A stretch of DNA of 64,000 bases from JAIXWP01 sp964428835 (GCA_964428835.1 CAYRZQ010000006.1:40560-104559); one strand, 5' to 3'. Shown: positions 1-7,535, counted from the stretch's first letter. The notes: a model not told the origin generated them from the sequence alone. A program made the numbers and translations.

Positions 1-4
1 CTCT

Positions 5-12
5 TATATTTG
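5..12 (+). promoter_or_regulatory. Promoter -7 box of miaE (leaderless)
   Basis: TATATTTG matches the Bacteroidota sigma-A -7 consensus TAnnTTTG. Only 4 nt separate it from the miaE ATG, so transcription should begin at or next to the start codon. The -33 element would lie outside the window. Confidence 0.65.
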
Positions 13-16
13 CACC

Positions 17-616
17 ATGGAAAAGAAAAAGGTAATGCTTGGTCTTAAGCTGCCTACCGATCCAAGGTGGGTAAATATTGTCGAAAAGAATATTGAGGAA
101 ATTCTCACCGATCACGCCTATTGTGAACAAAAGGCGGCGAGCAATGCTATTAGTACCATTGTGCGTTATCCTGAATATGACGATGTGGTAGAGGAAATGG
201 TGCGCATTTCACGTGAAGAGATGGAACATTTTGGGATGGTTCATGAAGAACTCCGCAAACGAGGTCTTTCTCTGGGCCGCGAGAGAAAAGATCCCTACGT
301 ACACGACCTAGCGGCATTTATAAAGCAAGGCGGGAGCAAAGAACAACAATTTGTCGATCGCATGCTTTTCGCTGCAATGATCGAGGCACGCAGCTGTGAA
401 AGATTTCGATTGCTCTCTGAACATATTTCCGATGAAGGTCTTCGTTCATTTTACTATGATTTAATGGCGAGCGAAGCCGAGCACTATGCAACCTTTATCG
501 GATTTGCACGCAAGTATGGAACCGGTGTTGACGTTGAAAAGAGATGGCAGGAATTTTTAGATTTCGAAGCTACACTCATGAACAAATACGGTAAAAAGGA
601 GACAATGCATGGGTAG
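17..616 (+). CDS. miaE: tRNA-(ms2io6A37) hydroxylase MiaE
   Basis: Non-haem di-iron monooxygenase that hydroxylates the isopentenyl group of ms2i6A at position 37 of tRNAs reading U-starting codons. The 199-residue length fits the family. A ferritin-like four-helix fold is implied by carboxylate/His motifs: the E of EILTDHAYCEQKAAS, EEMEHFG (about residues 68-74), EARSCERF (about 121-128) and SEAEHYATF (about 152-160), giving the two E...ExxH iron-binding pairs. The ATG at 17 lies 4 nt after a -7 box, so the mRNA is probably leaderless. The 3' end overlaps the next gene by 8 bp, so the two are translated from one transcript. Recognition is by motif and length. Confidence 0.93.
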   Translation: MEKKKVMLGLKLPTDPRWVNIVEKNIEEILTDHAYCEQKAASNAISTIVRYPEYDDVVEEMVRISREEMEHFGMVHEELRKRGLSLGRERKDPYVHDLAAFIKQGGSKEQQFVDRMLFAAMIEARSCERFRLLSEHISDEGLRSFYYDLMASEAEHYATFIGFARKYGTGVDVEKRWQEFLDFEATLMNKYGKKETMHG

Positions 617-1115
617 CTACTTTGTCCGAACAGCTACCGTAGAAGATGTCGCGTTGATTCAAGATATTGCTGCACGCGTTTGGCCACAAACATATAGTAC
701 TATCATTTCCAACGATCAAATAGACTACATGCTGGAAATGATGTATAGCGCAAAATCTTTGCGCGAGCAAATGACTGAGAAAAAATGTGTTTTTATTATT
801 GTAGGTAATACCGAACAATCATTCGGTTTTGCCTCTTTTTCCTCTTTTAGTAATGAGGTTTTTCGCCTTCACAAATTGTATGTGGATGTTGCCGCACAAG
901 GCCTCGGATTGGGCGTTATGCTCTTGAAAGAAGTATGTAAGCGAAGCTTGGAAAGTGGAGGAGAAGTGCTGGAATTAAACGTAAATAAGTACAATAAAGC
1001 AAAGAGTTTTTATGAAAAAAATGGATTCACGATTTATCGTGAAGAAGTCATAGATATCGGCAACGGCTTTGTGATGGATGATTTTGTGATGCGAAAATCT
1101 CTTTTACCCCTGTAG
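609..1115 (+). CDS. GNAT family N-acetyltransferase
   Basis: 168-residue single-domain acetyltransferase of the GCN5-related fold. Acetyl-CoA would be the donor; the substrate cannot be told from sequence. The acetyl-CoA pyrophosphate loop is visible as AAQGLGLGVMLL (about residues 95-106), after the strand LHKLYVDV. The C-terminal NxxNxxAxxFYEKNGF pattern (about 123-141) is typical of small-molecule or peptide acetyltransferases. The ATG overlaps the miaE stop region by 8 bp, which suggests co-transcription and possible translational coupling. The 3' end overlaps the convergent histidine kinase gene by 12 bp. A role in tRNA or ribosomal protein modification is possible from the miaE linkage, but this is only inference. 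Confidence 0.85.
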   Translation: MGSYFVRTATVEDVALIQDIAARVWPQTYSTIISNDQIDYMLEMMYSAKSLREQMTEKKCVFIIVGNTEQSFGFASFSSFSNEVFRLHKLYVDVAAQGLGLGVMLLKEVCKRSLESGGEVLELNVNKYNKAKSFYEKNGFTIYREEVIDIGNGFVMDDFVMRKSLLPL

Positions 1116-2600
1116 CTCAATTCTGAATGTAGTTCCTTTACCAGGCTCGCTTGCCTTCACGTATATGCGGCCTTTGTGGTAGTTTTCGATAATACGCTTA
1201 ACAAGTGACAGCCCAAGTCCCCAACCTCTTTTCTTAGTCGTAAATCCTGGTTGAAAAACCGTTTTCCATTTATTTTTTGGAATTCCTTTTCCCGTATCTG
1301 TTATTTCTACGCAGGGTGTGCCGTTTTCATTGAATATGCGGACGTTTAGTTTGCCCTCACCGTCCATGGCATCCACTGCATTTTTTACCAGGTTTTCAAT
1401 CACCCATCCAAATAGCGGTACATTTAGAAGTGCTAACATTCCCTCTGCTTCACTGCTCATTGAAATGCTAACACGTGTGCTAACCCTACTCTGCAAATAG
1501 TCAAATGCATTTTTCACAACCTCATCTAATTCCAGCGCGTGCAATTCAGGAACGGATCCTATTTTACTGAAGCGATCTGTTATGGTATTGAGGCGATCGA
1601 TGTCTTTATTTAACTCCGTTAGTGTCACATTATCTACTCCTTGCGCTTCTAGCAAACTTGACCAAGCCATCAATGAGGATAATGGAGTGCCGAGTTGATG
1701 AGCTGTTTCTTTAGCCATTCCGACCCATACTTGGTTTTGCTCAGCCTTGCGGAATGTAGAAAATATGAGATATGCAATGAAAAGGAAAACACCAATCAAA
1801 ATCAACTGAAATACTGGAAACATTTTAAGCTGTTTGAGCACTTGTGAATCTTCGTAGAAAATCACCTGAGTGCCTTGCCCGGGAAGCTCGATTTTAATTT
1901 GATTATTGCCTTTCTTCATAGACTCCAAAGTCGAATAAAGTTGCACTGAGTCGCCTGCAACCATTGGATCTATATTTCCATATCGAATAATGGATTTTTC
2001 AAGACTATCTGTCACAATCACGGGAACCGAAGCGGCATTAATCACCGTTTCTGAAATAAAAGAATTGATCAAATCGTCCATGGTGTGCTGCAACTCCATG
2101 AAGATGTAGCTGTCATTGTAATATACGCGCAGACCTACCTCAGGAAATCGAATGGGGTCATATTTTTCCTGCATCACTTGGTAAAGTGAGTCAATGTAAA
2201 CAGTATCGCTCGCCTTGTCTTCGGGTAGGTTGGCACTGTTGGAGAGCTTTCCTTTTTCATCGAAAATAAGAATTGGAATAGTAGTATTACCCCAAATAAA
2301 ATCAGTGACAAAGGTGAGATCATTTTGATCACTTGGATCGCTTAGAATTTGATATGCTTTGGCAAGCAGTTTAGCTTTTTTACGCTCTTCAGTGCGCAAA
2401 TTTTCAAATAAGTTTTCAGTGAATTTTACAAGCGTAGCGCGGCGTTGAATAGCTTCACTCCACAACTCTACTTTTTCTCGCTCACCTTGACGAATCTTTT
2501 CAGCGATGTGATTGCTATACCACAAAGTTATGCCCACAATGACCATCGCCACTGCAAACAAAAAAATCTTCCACCGCTGTTTATTACTGTATAGATTCAC
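1104..2600 (-). CDS. Membrane sensor histidine kinase
   Basis: 498-residue sensor kinase of the inner membrane. An N-terminal helix (about residues 11-29) and a second helix (about 260-283) enclose a roughly 230-residue periplasmic sensor with no recognised fold. The cytoplasmic part starts with the phospho-acceptor motif ETAHQLGTPLSS (His near 301), followed by a HATPase_c domain: N-box NLVKNAVDAMDG (about 404-415), G1 box DTGKGIPKN and G2 box GLGLSLVKRIIE. No receiver domain and no adjacent response regulator are present, so it is an orphan kinase here. The start is GTG at 2600, chosen because a -7 box lies 4 nt upstream. The 3' end overlaps the convergent acetyltransferase gene by 12 bp. 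Confidence 0.9.
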   Translation of the reverse strand: MNLYSNKQRWKIFLFAVAMVIVGITLWYSNHIAEKIRQGEREKVELWSEAIQRRATLVKFTENLFENLRTEERKKAKLLAKAYQILSDPSDQNDLTFVTDFIWGNTTIPILIFDEKGKLSNSANLPEDKASDTVYIDSLYQVMQEKYDPIRFPEVGLRVYYNDSYIFMELQHTMDDLINSFISETVINAASVPVIVTDSLEKSIIRYGNIDPMVAGDSVQLYSTLESMKKGNNQIKIELPGQGTQVIFYEDSQVLKQLKMFPVFQLILIGVFLFIAYLIFSTFRKAEQNQVWVGMAKETAHQLGTPLSSLMAWSSLLEAQGVDNVTLTELNKDIDRLNTITDRFSKIGSVPELHALELDEVVKNAFDYLQSRVSTRVSISMSSEAEGMLALLNVPLFGWVIENLVKNAVDAMDGEGKLNVRIFNENGTPCVEITDTGKGIPKNKWKTVFQPGFTTKKRGWGLGLSLVKRIIENYHKGRIYVKASEPGKGTTFRIELQG

Positions 2601-2604
2601 TCAG

Positions 2605-2612
2605 CGAAGATA
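2605..2612 (-). promoter_or_regulatory. Promoter -7 box of histidine kinase (leaderless)
   Basis: On the minus strand this reads TATCTTCG, one change from TAnnTTTG. It ends 4 nt before the GTG at 2600, predicting a leaderless mRNA and supporting the GTG start. Confidence 0.5.
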
Positions 2613-2626
2613 GTTAAACACGGAAT

Positions 2627-2775
2627 AGAACGAGAACCCCAAAGGGGCACGGCAAGAACAAGAACAAGAACGAGAACCTGAAGGGGCGCGGCGAGAACCT
2701 CAAAGAGGTGCGGCGAGAACCCCGAGGGGGCGCGGCGAGAGATTCTGAATTCTGAATTCCGAATTCAGAATTGGG
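2627..2775. repeat. GAAC-rich repeat with 21-22 bp palindromic units
   Basis: Non-coding. Units beginning CGAGAACC occur at 2631, 2671, 2692 and 2714. Each carries a CC...GG palindromic core followed by GCRCGG. They are interspersed with GAACAA and GAACGA hexamers (2654-2676). The block ends in GAATTC-rich sequence (2741-2770) that can fold on itself. The same hexamer vocabulary recurs at 2975-3015, 3712-3793, 7625-7925, 54358-54548 and 55499-55556. Confidence 0.75.
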
Positions 2776-2806
2776 AACCTGGATTTCCGATTTTGTCTAG
2801 TGCCAC

Positions 2807-2878
2807 CGACCCCGTTAGGGGTCACATGTCTATAGCCCCCAGGAAATGCGCCCCCCATCCCCGACCCCGTAGGGGTCG
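2807..2878. repeat. REP doublet (REPIN-like), distal copy
   Basis: Two copies of the palindrome CGACCCCGTAGGGGTCG: an imperfect one at 2807-2823 with one extra T, and a perfect one at 2862-2878. Between them, CATGTCTATAGCCCCC (2825-2840) is the exact reverse complement of sequence at 37371-37386 and 37566-37581 beside the transposase gene. This is therefore a non-autonomous member of the same repeat family. The rest of 2600-3017 contains no gene. Confidence 0.8.
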
Positions 2879-2937
2879 AACAATGGAACGACGAATAAAT
2901 GTAATTTCAAATCATCAAGCGTTGAATGTATAAAAAC

Positions 2938-2968
2938 GAAAAAAGTCCCGACACCGTCAGGACCTTTT
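2938..2968 (-). terminator. Rho-independent terminator of the DUF4402 gene
   Basis: On the minus strand, GTCCTGAC and GTCGGGAC form an 8-bp stem with one mismatch, followed by a run of six T. It lies about 50 bp after the stop codon of the DUF4402 gene at 3018. Confidence 0.75.
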
Positions 2969-2974
2969 ATTATT

Positions 2975-3015
2975 TCGAATTCAGAACTCTCGTTCTTGTT
3001 CTTGTTCTCGTTCTA
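2975..3015. repeat. Short GAATTC/GAAC repeat copy
   Basis: GAATTCAGAACTCTCGTTC followed by TTGTTCTTGTTCTCGTTC-type sequence, which is the complement of the GAACAA/GAACGA hexamers. It sits between the terminator and the stop codon of the DUF4402 gene. Confidence 0.6.
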
Positions 3016-3017
3016 TC

Positions 3018-3527
3018 TTAGTTATAAGCAACGATCACGTCGAAGCTTCCGCTGTAAAGACCAGCTGCTTGTTGAGCTGATACGTTCAAAGTAGCACCTA
3101 CTTGAAGAGTAGCTTCACCGTTAGCATCGAGTACTGAATCAGCACCAAGGCTAGATACGAAGTTGTCTACAGTCATTTGTTCTGCACCACCAGCAGTTTC
3201 GATCACGATAGAAGCAGGAACTTCGATAGTGAAAGAAGCATCAGCATAACCGTTGATGTCGAAAGAAGCAGCGTTGCTAACGTTACCAGCTTCGATCAAA
3301 GTCACACCACCAGTTGAAGTGCGAGCTCCGTCAGTAGCGATTACTACAGTACCTTCAGAAGTACCAGAAGCGATGTTACCGAAAGCGAGGTCAGCAGTCT
3401 TAACGATTTCCAATGGTTGGATGATGTTAGCAGAAGCTGTAGCAGTAGCAGAAGCTGTTGGGTTACCTTGAGCGAAAGATGAAACTGAAACAACGATTGC
3501 AGCAGTGAAAACTAAAAACTTTTTCAT
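3018..3527 (-). CDS. DUF4402 family secreted protein
   Basis: 169-residue exported protein of unknown function. The N-terminus MKKFLVFTAAIVVSVSSFAQ is a clear Sec signal peptide ending at the usual Bacteroidota Ala-Gln. The mature part is rich in Ala, Ser, Thr and Val, has no cysteine, and reads as alternating beta strands (LEIVKTADLAFGNIASG early, LNVSAQQAAGLYSGSFDVIVAY at the end, here quoted in part). This is the DUF4402 pattern, known from surface beta-sandwich proteins with a pilin-like look. Its codon usage is strongly biased to a small set of codons, which suggests high expression. It stands alone with its own terminator and is bounded by repeat-rich DNA on both sides. Confidence 0.8.
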   Translation of the reverse strand: MKKFLVFTAAIVVSVSSFAQGNPTASATATASANIIQPLEIVKTADLAFGNIASGTSEGTVVIATDGARTSTGGVTLIEAGNVSNAASFDINGYADASFTIEVPASIVIETAGGAEQMTVDNFVSSLGADSVLDANGEATLQVGATLNVSAQQAAGLYSGSFDVIVAYN

Positions 3528-3674
3528 GGTTTTAATGATTTAATTTGTTATTTAAAATTTGTTTATTGAGTTGTCAAGCATTAGCCAATGCCCGTGCCAA
3601 CCCACGCCACAAATCACTAAAACACACGCCAATCAAGGCTTTCAGAAGTATATGAATTTCTTGCCAGATAGAAA

Positions 3675-3715
3675 TTTGTCCCATCGTGGGACGCCGCGTC
3701 CCGCGGTGGAACAAA
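3675..3715. repeat. Imperfect palindromic element with TTTGT/ACAAA ends
   Basis: TTTGT (3675-3679) and ACAAA (3711-3715) enclose GTCCCATCGTGGGAC and GTCCCGCGG palindromes. The layout resembles the REP doublets, whose ends are TTTGTGC and GCACAAA, but the core sequence differs. Confidence 0.5.
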
Positions 3716-3793
3716 ATTCAGAATTCAGAATTCAGAATCTCTCGTTCTTGTTCTTTGTTCTGGTTCTTGTTCCTTGTTCTCGTTCTCGTTCTA
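3712..3793. repeat. GAATTC plus GTTCTT/GTTCTC repeat copy
   Basis: Three copies of an AATTCAG unit (3715-3735), then a run of GTTCTTGTTC, CTTGTTCTCGTTCTCGTTC-type hexamers on this strand. Nothing gene-like is present; the short reading frame across it is low-complexity translation of the repeat. The remainder of 3528-4014 is AT-rich with no recognised feature. Confidence 0.65.
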
Positions 3794-3801
3794 AAAATTA
3801 A

Positions 3802-3825
3802 CAGGGCAACCCGAAGATTGCCCTG
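3802..3825. terminator. Hairpin, possible terminator
   Basis: CAGGGCAA (3802-3809) pairs perfectly with TTGCCCTG (3818-3825) over an 8-nt loop. No good T-run follows on either strand, and no gene ends directly at it, so its role is uncertain. Confidence 0.35.
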
Positions 3826-4014
3826 CCTAACCTAACTTTAAACATACACCGCCCATAGGGCGATGTAACTTTTGCATATTTTGTCGCAAGCATGATGCTC
3901 GCTGATATATCAATTTAATGTGTCAAAATTCATCAATTAAATATTGGTTTTCAATATATAAATCAAGAGATTTGAACCACGCATTGTGCAAACCGTGCTA
4001 AAATAACAAAAGAA

Positions 4015-4749
4015 TTGGAACAGCATACAAAAGGGATTGTTTTTCAAACCATTAAGTATAAAGATAATCAAATTATTGCTAGAATCTTTACAAAGTCGCT
4101 CGGTTTGAGAGCTTTTTTAGTAAGAACAAGCAAAAAAGGGAAGTCTGGTACTTTTGCACAACTACAACCTCTTACCATCCTAGAACTAAACGCTAAAACG
4201 AAAGAAAATACCAGTTTAGCGACATTTACCAATTCGAGAATCGCGATTCCATTCACTGATATTCCTTTTAATCCGGTCAAAAGCGCAATTGTACTTTTTT
4301 TAAATGAGGTGCTCTATAAAACAGTAGCCGACGATTATCAAAATGATGAATTGTATGATTTTATAGAAAATGCCTTACAGCTCTTAGATCACAGTGTTAA
4401 AATCCGAAACTTTCATCTCTGGTTTTTATCACAACTCACCAAATATTACGGTTTTTCTCCTGTAGAGGAGGATACCAATTTTGATCTCGAGTTCTTTGAT
4501 TTTGTCACAGGACAATTCACCGCAATGAGGCCCGGACATAAAAATTATATTGAAGGTCACTATAAAATTCTATGGGCACAGATGCTCACCACCACCTTCG
4601 AACAAATGGATGACTTGAAGATTTCTGGCCTAGAGCGAAAAGGTCTTTTAGAATATCTATTGCACTACATCAAGCTCCACCTCGAAAATGTTCGAGAATT
4701 CAAGAGCTTGGATGTACTGCATGAGGTTTTTACTTCTGAGACTCGATAA
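4015..4749 (+). CDS. recO: DNA repair protein RecO
   Basis: 244-residue RecO, which works with RecF and RecR to load RecA onto SSB-coated single-stranded gaps. An N-terminal OB-fold is visible (GIVFQTIKYKDNQIIARIFTK, quoted in part, then LRAFLVRTSKKGKSG near residues 32-46). The helical C-terminal half follows, including the LYDFIENALQLLD segment (about 108-120). Like many Bacteroidota RecO proteins it lacks an obvious four-cysteine zinc site. The start is TTG at 4015; no ATG lies close enough to preserve the OB-fold. The 3' end overlaps the convergent OmpA-family gene by 20 bp. No promoter was recognised in the AT-rich upstream DNA. Confidence 0.9.
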   Translation: MEQHTKGIVFQTIKYKDNQIIARIFTKSLGLRAFLVRTSKKGKSGTFAQLQPLTILELNAKTKENTSLATFTNSRIAIPFTDIPFNPVKSAIVLFLNEVLYKTVADDYQNDELYDFIENALQLLDHSVKIRNFHLWFLSQLTKYYGFSPVEEDTNFDLEFFDFVTGQFTAMRPGHKNYIEGHYKILWAQMLTTTFEQMDDLKISGLERKGLLEYLLHYIKLHLENVREFKSLDVLHEVFTSETR

Positions 4750-5722
4750 TCTTATAAAGCTCTCCCAGATCTGGCTGAAGGATGATTTCTATGCGGCGGT
4801 TCTTGGCTTTGTCTGAACCAATCGGCATGTATTCACTGCGTCCGGCAGCACTTAATATTTGGGGCTTAATATTACTGTTGGCAGTCATGATCTTTACAAC
4901 TTCAGTAGCGCGTAGCACGCTCAATTCCCAGTTGTCGCGAGGTACAGAAGTAGAACGCAATTGATCTGTATCGGTATGACCTTCAACGATGATTTCCATG
5001 TCAACTTCGTTCTCAATAGCCTTCGCAAGATCTACCAAAGCCTTGCGCCCGTTGGGGTCAACTGCTGTAGAACCCGATGCAAAAAGGAGCTTTGCTTCCA
5101 TACTCACATATACGCGACCATTTTTTTCTGTTACTGTAAGACCCTTGTCCTTGAAGCCCAATAAGGCGTTTTGAACTTTGTCTCGCAGTGCTTCACTAGC
5201 TGCTTGCTGAGCAGCCAAAAGGTCTTCCAACTCCGTGAGTCGTGCTTCACGGTCTTTTAATTCTCCGTTCGCTTTATCAATAGCAGCTTGCTTTTCATTG
5301 AGGTTTGTCTCCAGAGCTTTCAACATATCCTCTTTTTTCTGAAGCGCTTCTTGTGTCTTTGAAAGCTCATTCGCTAGCTTCTGATTCTCACCCGTGGCTT
5401 GTGATAAAAGCTCATTGCTCTTCTTGCTCAAAATGTCATTCAACTCATTGATTTTGTCATACTGCACTTTCAACTGACGGTACTGCTTTCCGTAGTCCGC
5501 AGTATCAATCTTCAACTCATCTATTTCTTTTCCTCGCACTGTGAGCGCAGTATTAAGCTCAAGCTCTGATGCCTTTAAACGCTCGTTTTCTTTTTTCAAC
5601 TGATCATTTTCTGATACAATTGAGTTTTTCTTCGCTTCGAGGTCACTGTATTTGCGATGACTCACACACGATGAAATGCTAAGCGTCAAACCCGCTGCAA
5701 GCAATAGGATGGTAGATTTCAT
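4730..5722 (-). CDS. OmpA-family lipoprotein with coiled coil
   Basis: 330-residue outer-membrane lipoprotein that should tether the outer membrane to peptidoglycan. The start at 5722 gives MKSTILLLAAGLTLSISSC, a lipoprotein signal with the lipobox Cys at residue 19. An in-frame GTG or ATG further upstream would bury this signal. Residues about 25-185 are a long Lys/Glu/Leu/Gln-rich coiled coil. The C-terminal OmpA domain (about 205-325) has the peptidoglycan-binding pattern VEGHTDTD, then LSVLRATEVVKIM and the late AKNRRIEIIL. It is not a barrel OmpA, as there is no beta-barrel half. It overlaps recO tail to tail. holB lies upstream on the same strand with about 90 bp between. Confidence 0.88.
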   Translation of the reverse strand: MKSTILLLAAGLTLSISSCVSHRKYSDLEAKKNSIVSENDQLKKENERLKASELELNTALTVRGKEIDELKIDTADYGKQYRQLKVQYDKINELNDILSKKSNELLSQATGENQKLANELSKTQEALQKKEDMLKALETNLNEKQAAIDKANGELKDREARLTELEDLLAAQQAASEALRDKVQNALLGFKDKGLTVTEKNGRVYVSMEAKLLFASGSTAVDPNGRKALVDLAKAIENEVDMEIIVEGHTDTDQLRSTSVPRDNWELSVLRATEVVKIMTANSNIKPQILSAAGRSEYMPIGSDKAKNRRIEIILQPDLGELYKIIESQK

Positions 5723-5811
5723 ATTTATAATTATTGTGATACAAAATTGAGATAAATAGGAATGAAAAAACACAGTTGTGAATTTAATTTTTCACAAAAG
5801 AAAATTGAAAA

Positions 5812-6945
5812 TCAACTCCTCAATTGGTAGTGAACTTTAAACGAAAGATCCGTGAGAACGAGCTTTGAATAACAGTTTTGATTGATGTCATAAAAGGCAT
5901 CGGTAATAAGCTCCATCAGATTTTCTGCATTTTTTTCATTAATAAATACAGAAAATTTTGCGCTAAACGCAGCTTCTTGTTCATTCATTCGCGCCAATTC
6001 ATGGCCTGCATAGTTTAAGACAAGATTTTGTCGAACTTGATCCAGAGCATACATCAAAAATTCCTTTTGATCCTCACGCATCAAGCCATGCATTTGGTCT
6101 GCCCACTTCACTATTTCAGCAATATCTTTTTTCCAGCACATGCGCATCCACTCAATGAATTGAGTGCTATACATCATGTTGGGATCATTGCTATTCACAA
6201 GAAGACTGGCTCTCCACCAGTTGCCATCGACGTAGTGTGTAATACCAGAGGCGGTTTGATCTGCTACTCCTTGAAGCATCAGCGCCTCCTTGATATCTCC
6301 GTCGGTAAGTTTTGGAACAACCAACGTTTGAACACGCGAAAGTATCGTTGAAAGCATGCGCTCTACATTTGAGGCCACCAATAGAAATACAGTGTGATCA
6401 GGAGGTTCTTCTAAAGTTTTCAGCAGCTTGTTAGCCGTATCTGTGCTCAAATATTCAGGCAGCCAAAGAATGAGGAACTTATAACCACCATCATGACTGC
6501 GAAGTGAAATTCGTTTCACAATGTGTTCGGCTTCTGCAACCCCCAGTTGCAACACCTTGTTTTCTTTAGTAATAATTCCTCTCCAATGATCGAGATCCAT
6601 GTAAGGAGAAGCAAGCAATGTCTCGCGCCATTCTTTGCCATAATGCCCACTATTCGTCTTATCTCCACCTCCTTCACCTTTGGGTTTATTGAAGTAGGGA
6701 AATGAAAAATGCACATCAGGATGCTGCAAAGTGCTGTGCTTACGACACGAAGGGCAGGTGCCGCACGAGTCAGTTTCTGATTTATTCGGACAACTTATAT
6801 ATTGTGCAAAAGCAAGGGCCAAGGCTAAATTACCCGATCCCTCAGGCCCCAAAAGCATAATGGCATGCGCCAAACGTCCGTCGTGAAACGAGCGCAACAG
6901 CCGTGTTTTGGTTTCTTCTTGACCTATGACATCCTTAAACTGCAC
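5812..6945 (-). CDS. holB: DNA polymerase III delta' subunit
   Basis: 377-residue clamp-loader ATPase-like subunit. The RFC-type P-loop is MLLGPEGSGNLALALAFAQY (about residues 31-50), in which the usual GKT is replaced by GNL. This is consistent with the known loss of ATP binding in delta'. A four-cysteine zinc motif follows (Cys in ISCPNKSETDSCGTCPSCRK, about 51-70). The sensor region has NKLLKTLEEPPDHTVFLL and the SRVQ motif (LSRVQTL). The start is GTG at 6945, which places the conserved FKDVIGQEETK at the N-terminus. It lies 35 bp after a tRNA-Val gene in the same direction, downstream of gldH and ricT. holB next to a ricT/yaaT homologue is a known pairing in other phyla. Confidence 0.92.
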   Translation of the reverse strand: MQFKDVIGQEETKTRLLRSFHDGRLAHAIMLLGPEGSGNLALALAFAQYISCPNKSETDSCGTCPSCRKHSTLQHPDVHFSFPYFNKPKGEGGGDKTNSGHYGKEWRETLLASPYMDLDHWRGIITKENKVLQLGVAEAEHIVKRISLRSHDGGYKFLILWLPEYLSTDTANKLLKTLEEPPDHTVFLLVASNVERMLSTILSRVQTLVVPKLTDGDIKEALMLQGVADQTASGITHYVDGNWWRASLLVNSNDPNMMYSTQFIEWMRMCWKKDIAEIVKWADQMHGLMREDQKEFLMYALDQVRQNLVLNYAGHELARMNEQEAAFSAKFSVFINEKNAENLMELITDAFYDINQNCYSKLVLTDLSFKVHYQLRS

Positions 6946-6980
6946 GAGTATATTTTTAGCGAATGTATAAAAGAAAAAAG

Positions 6981-7055
6981 TGGGTTGTGCCGGGTTCGAA
7001 CCAGCGACCCCTACGTTGTCGACGTAGTGCTCTAAACCAGCTGAGCTAACAACCC
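6981..7055 (-). tRNA. tRNA-Val (GAC)
   Basis: 75-nt cloverleaf on the minus strand: acceptor GGGTTGT/ACAACCC with discriminator A, D-arm GCTC...GAGC, anticodon stem CTACG/CGTAG with loop TCGACAA, and T-arm GCTGG-TTCGAAC-CCGGC. The anticodon is GAC, for valine. CCA is not encoded. The base before the anticodon is C rather than the near-universal U. The gene begins 6 nt after the gldH stop and is followed by CTTTTTTC, so it is probably transcribed with the ricT-gldH-holB genes and cut out. Confidence 0.9.
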
Positions 7056-7061
7056 ATAATT

Positions 7062-7535
7062 CTAGTTGGATTTTGACAATCGAAAACCTACATCGTAAAT
7101 GCCGGGTAGATCGTCGGTGCGCATTGCTTGATAAATGCCAACTTTGTAATGCCCTGACAAAGGAAAGCGTTTACGCTCACGAAATAAAATTCTATTGTCG
7201 AAAATTTTTCCAAGACCTCGACCATACCAGTTGCCGTATGCATCTGCCAGCGGACATTCTAGAGTATCAATGCTTTTTTTGCCGTTCGGAAACTCCATTT
7301 CCACAAAAACAAACAAATTGCTATAAGCATACTCTTCGCCGTTACGAACATTTACATAAAAATTGAACAAAGAATTCGTGTCCTGAATGTCGAACTCAAA
7401 GGTCTTTCCATCTTTAACATTCCATACCCCGCTTTCTATGTCGGCGTTTTCTTCAAACACTACATTATCATCACATGATACTAGTACGACTGAGGATAAA
7501 AGTAGGATTAATGGAAATAAAAAACTTAGCCTCAT
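7062..7535 (-). CDS. gldH: Gliding motility lipoprotein GldH
   Basis: 157-residue lipoprotein; in Flavobacterium johnsoniae GldH is needed for gliding and for chitin use, and it belongs to the gliding/type IX secretion gene set. The signal MRLSFLFPLILLLSSVVLVSC places the lipobox Cys near residue 21. Family-typical sequence includes FYVNVRNGEEYAYSNLFVFV (about 59-78), DTLECPLAD (about 92-100) and the glycine-rich NWYGRGLGKIFD (about 104-115). The 4-bp overlap with the end of the RicT-like gene (ATGA arrangement) shows translational coupling. A tRNA-Val gene starts just 6 nt downstream. Confidence 0.9.
   Translation of the reverse strand: MRLSFLFPLILLLSSVVLVSCDDNVVFEENADIESGVWNVKDGKTFEFDIQDTNSLFNFYVNVRNGEEYAYSNLFVFVEMEFPNGKKSIDTLECPLADAYGNWYGRGLGKIFDNRILFRERKRFPLSGHYKVGIYQAMRTDDLPGIYDVGFRLSKSN

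Noticed and set aside
3559..3801. 80-residue reading frame between the DUF4402 gene and recO
   Set aside because: Its second half is translation of repeats and its first half has no signal or conservation that I can see.
5812..6945. HolB as a degenerate pseudogene because the P-loop lacks GKT
   Set aside because: Loss of ATP binding is normal in delta' subunits. The zinc motif, SRVQ motif and length are all intact.
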